Shown here one piece after another: positions 61,883-64,000 of a DNA stretch of 64,000 bases. The stretch comes from an uncultured Lachnospiraceae bacterium. Lineage in GTDB: Bacteria; Bacillota; Clostridia; Lachnospirales; Lachnospiraceae. The stretch is from contig URMK01000026.1 in assembly GCA_900548905.1 (NCBI GenBank), positions 23,948 through 87,947 of the forward strand, in the 5' to 3' direction. Made by a program: the position numbers and the translations under genes. The notes beneath the pieces are model-generated. The model saw only the letters and a program-made list of their open reading frames with translations, was not told where the DNA came from and made no database searches. The first letter of the stretch is position 1, and every line of letters starts with the position of its first letter.

Positions 61883-62950
61883 ATGAATCAGGATCAGTTG
61901 GTAATCCGTGAAATGAAGGATGGGGAGCAAAAGGAACTTATGAGGGTGGGAAGACGCGCTTTTACGGCATTTGAAGCGCTTTTTGTGGAATTCCCCCATC
62001 ATGCAATGGCCGCTGTATATGAAGGGAAAATTGTAGGAGGGATTATCTATAAAATAATGCCTTCAGGGAAGAAAAAATTGGCGTATATAGCCGAAGCTTT
62101 TGTGGATCCGGCCTATCACGGCTCCGGTGTGGGTTCAAAATTATATGCGGAAACCTTCCGTCATATATGGGCTCAGGGCTGTGACGGCATGACGGCGCTT
62201 GTAAAAGACGACAACGTGGCCTCCTGGAAACTCTTTATGGAAAACGGGTTCCAAAGGACGGGTTTTCATGAAGTAATCCGGCAGACAGGGCTGTCCGGAA
62301 TGTTTCTGCAGTATCTGAGAACCCCTGTCCCGTTTGCCATCGGTATGGACTTTTATATGGTGATGAAGGAAGAACCCATAAGAAGGAAGAGAACCGGACT
62401 GCCGCAGCTTTTATATTTTTTTCTCGCCAATCTCCTCCTGCTTCTTCCGATATGGGCAGGGCTAATCCGCAAAGACCCCGGCAGTATCCCCTGTTATGCG
62501 GGTGCTTATGCTACGGTATTGGCCCTGTTTATCCTGACCCGGTATGCCGGAACCCGGTTCAGCAGACATCACTGGGAATTCCGTCTGAATAACGGCGGGG
62601 GCTTTCTCACGATCCTGCTGAGTATCTGGGGAAATACCTTCCCCATGAACGGAAACTGGTATCCGGATACCTATGAAAACACGCCGGACTTCCGCAGAGA
62701 TATGGCTGTTCCGGAGTTATTCAAATGGGCCGCTTTCAGCCTGGCGGCCTTGTCTGGTTTTACCAATGTCCCTTTTTTCAGAAGCGTTTCACAATTTGCC
62801 TGCTATTATCTTGTCTTTTTTATTATTCCCCTATACCCTTTTGAATCCCTGGGAGCGGGACGGATTTATCGTTATTCCAAAATAATATGGCTGTTAACGG
62901 CTATCCTTACGGTACTGGAACTGACTTGGATTTTCCCTTTTGCTTCCTGA
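61883..62950 (+). CDS. GNAT acetyltransferase fused to a C-terminal membrane domain
   Basis: A 355-residue protein. The N-terminal ~140 residues are a GNAT domain: AEAFVDPAYHGSGVGSKLYAETFR carries the acetyl-CoA loop, and NVASWKLFMENGFQRTGF the C-terminal strand. From about residue 175 there are six hydrophobic segments (for example LLYFFLANLLLLLPIWAGL and YATVLALFILTRYAG), with no recognisable family. A cytoplasmic acetyltransferase anchored to a small membrane domain could modify a lipid-linked or membrane substrate, but this is inference. The ATG at 61862 is an alternative start. Confidence 0.8.
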   Translation: MNQDQLVIREMKDGEQKELMRVGRRAFTAFEALFVEFPHHAMAAVYEGKIVGGIIYKIMPSGKKKLAYIAEAFVDPAYHGSGVGSKLYAETFRHIWAQGCDGMTALVKDDNVASWKLFMENGFQRTGFHEVIRQTGLSGMFLQYLRTPVPFAIGMDFYMVMKEEPIRRKRTGLPQLLYFFLANLLLLLPIWAGLIRKDPGSIPCYAGAYATVLALFILTRYAGTRFSRHHWEFRLNNGGGFLTILLSIWGNTFPMNGNWYPDTYENTPDFRRDMAVPELFKWAAFSLAALSGFTNVPFFRSVSQFACYYLVFFIIPLYPFESLGAGRIYRYSKIIWLLTAILTVLELTWIFPFAS

Positions 62951-62975
62951 GACAAGGAGAAGCGGGAAAGAAACC

Positions 62976-63002
62976 ACCGTTCAGCCAGGTCAGAACGGTT
63001 AC
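62976..63002. repeat. Dispersed hairpin, GTAACGGTTCAGAC type
   Basis: Arms ACCGTTC (62976-62982) and GAACGGT (62993-62999), extended by TAC. Its reverse complement aligns with the hairpin at 59520-59549. It is in the leader of the gene at 63072 and lacks a T run. Confidence 0.5.
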
Positions 63003-63071
63003 AGGGAAACGGCACGGTTTCATATAATAAGCATATAATATCATAACAAAACATACTTCAGGTGGTTTAAA

Positions 63072-63662
63072 ATGAGTAATGACCCTCGCGGCACCATGGT
63101 ACAGCAGGGGAATATTATGCGTATAGACAATGCTTTGGTGGAAGAAACCTTTTGCTTTGGCGATTCCAGCGGATATATTATAGTCTCTTACGCCGTACCG
63201 GGAGAGAATAATACTACTTTTATAGAAACAATAAGGCTTAATTATAACAGAAATACCGTTATAATCAATTCCTTCGGGCAGAATGTGTGTCCCTGCTGCC
63301 TTCAGAAGGGAATGTGGGTAAATGTCACCTTCTCTCCGCGCATGACCAGGAGTATTCCCCCTCAGTCAAACGCGCTGATGATTGTGGTTCAAAGAAGATC
63401 CCAATCCTCTTCCGCTGTTACCACAGCGCCGGTGGCATATGTGGATCCTGCCAACAATTTTCTATATACAGGCAACCCTAATAACATCAACAGCCAGACC
63501 AGATTCGTAATAACCAATACCACCACGATTACCAACCGTTTCGGAAATCCCATCAGGCTCGGCGCGCTCCGCCCCGGCCAGCTTGTCAGGATAAGGCATG
63601 CCGATTTTATGACAGCAAGCATTCCGCCCCAGACTACGGCTTTTGCCGTACAGGTGGTGTAA
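63072..63662 (+). CDS. Unrecognised protein with two homologous halves
   Basis: A 196-residue protein I do not recognise. It contains two ~60-residue repeats: in the first, RLNYNRNTVIINSFGQNV, GMWVNVTF and MTRSIPPQS; in the second, TRFVITNTTTITNRFGNP, GQLVRIRH and MTASIPPQT. The pattern is T-x-R, then FG, then a strand G-x-x-V-x-V, then MTxSIPPQ-x-x-A. The first repeat also has a CPCC cluster, the second does not. There is no signal peptide or membrane segment. AGGTGG lies 9 nt before the ATG; a strong terminator follows. Confidence 0.75.
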   Translation: MSNDPRGTMVQQGNIMRIDNALVEETFCFGDSSGYIIVSYAVPGENNTTFIETIRLNYNRNTVIINSFGQNVCPCCLQKGMWVNVTFSPRMTRSIPPQSNALMIVVQRRSQSSSAVTTAPVAYVDPANNFLYTGNPNNINSQTRFVITNTTTITNRFGNPIRLGALRPGQLVRIRHADFMTASIPPQTTAFAVQVV

Positions 63663-63725
63663 CAGCCAAAAAGGGGGAACCCGGCTGCATTTTCTATATG
63701 ATATCAGGGAATTTCAGAGGTAATA

Positions 63726-63763
63726 AAAACAGCGGCTCTCCGTATTACGGAAACCGCTGTTTT
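63726..63763 (+). terminator. Terminator after the duplicated-domain protein
   Basis: Stem AAAACAGCGG/CCGCTGTTTT, with more pairing inside, flanked by A and T runs. It may also serve the minus-strand tRNA genes. Confidence 0.85.
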
Positions 63764-63779
63764 ATCTGGTTTTTAGGAG

Positions 63780-63852
63780 AGCGATAGACGGGGCTCGAAC
63801 CCGCGGTCTCGACCTTGGCAAGGTCGCGCGTTACCAACTACGCCACTATCGC
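63780..63852 (-). tRNA. tRNA-Gly (GCC)
   Basis: A 73-nt cloverleaf without CCA: acceptor GCGATAG/CTATCGC with discriminator T, D-loop AGTTGGTAA, anticodon stem CGACC/GGTCG with loop TTGCCAA (anticodon GCC), T-arm GCGGGTTCGAGCCCCGT. All arms pair. Confidence 0.93.
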
Positions 63853-63948
63853 ATTGTTAAACAAAAAGTTTTATGCAGCAGATAACTATCATAAAACGGA
63901 ACCTTTACCGAAAACAGGCAATCACCCGTAAACCGTTCATTATCTGCA

Positions 63949-64000
63949 AGCGGGTGATGGGAATCGAACCCACGTATCCAGCTTGGAAGGCTGGTGTTCT
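63949..64000 (-). tRNA. tRNA-Gly (UCC), partial at right edge
   Basis: The 3' two-thirds of a second glycine tRNA: anticodon stem CCAGC/GCTGG with loop CTTCCAA (anticodon UCC), T-arm GTGGGTTCGATTCCCAT and acceptor CACCCGC with discriminator T. The 5' part lies beyond the window. Confidence 0.9.

Noticed and set aside
63780..64000. tRNA-Gly pair as an integration attachment site
   Set aside because: No integrase or direct repeat of the tRNA 3' end is seen in the window.

Overview
The window reads as a chromosome segment of a Clostridia bacterium of the Lachnospiraceae type. The evidence is the gene families and their order (ftsH-uvrC-hprK-ROK glucokinase-murB, the split glycine decarboxylase gcvPA/gcvPB, class II galT, VanW and DUF378 proteins, YesM/YesN-type two-component genes), consistent strong AGGAGG ribosome binding sites and a moderate GC content. 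No phage, integrase, transposase or CRISPR array was found.

Layout. 1-10.5 kb is housekeeping: murB (cut by the left edge), glucokinase, hprK, uvrC and ftsH on the minus strand, then divergent pyrG and a DUF1846 gene. 10.5-11.5 kb is a YitT membrane protein. 11.56-16.25 kb is an AT-rich island: an ABC permease and ATPase, a wrecked agr quorum-sensing module (intact 49-residue AgrD pheromone precursor, AgrB cut off before its catalytic residues, and an out-of-frame scrap of an ABC exporter), an AgrC-like kinase and a LytTR regulator. 16.3-16.7 kb holds a large palindromic repeat element with a second partial copy near 46.8 kb. 16.7-19.6 kb is a galactonate pathway pair (dgoA-dgoD) with a divergent IclR regulator and visible operator sites. 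19.6-26 kb carries a GH3 glycosidase with a divergent AraC regulator, a DUF378 protein and a large sensor diguanylate cyclase.

26-36.3 kb is one long minus-strand operon behind a tandem glycine riboswitch: gcvT-gcvH-gcvPA-gcvPB-lplA-lpd, followed 22 bases later by an unusual single gene in which a type-B carboxylesterase is fused to a complete D-serine dehydratase. Riboswitch, terminator switch, promoter and a 3' terminator are all visible. The operon ties glycine breakdown, lipoylation of the H protein and D-serine deamination to one glycine-sensing leader.

36.4-45 kb holds trmL, an aminotransferase with an Lrp regulator, an AIR-synthase-like protein, a VanW protein with a 34-residue membrane microprotein upstream, an exonuclease, endonuclease III and a B12-binding radical SAM protein. 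45-54 kb has regulators, a GNAT enzyme and a YesM/YesN-ABC sugar uptake operon ending in a metallo-beta-lactamase-fold hydrolase. 54-60.7 kb has a DUF4143 ATPase, the Leloir genes galK-galT, an AraC regulator and an aldo/keto reductase. 61-64 kb has a TRIC-like channel, a GNAT-membrane fusion, an unrecognised internally duplicated protein and two tRNA-Gly genes.

The strongest candidates for something undescribed are the esterase-DsdA fusion under glycine riboswitch control, the broken agr locus with an orphan pheromone precursor, and the ~250-bp palindromic repeat family.
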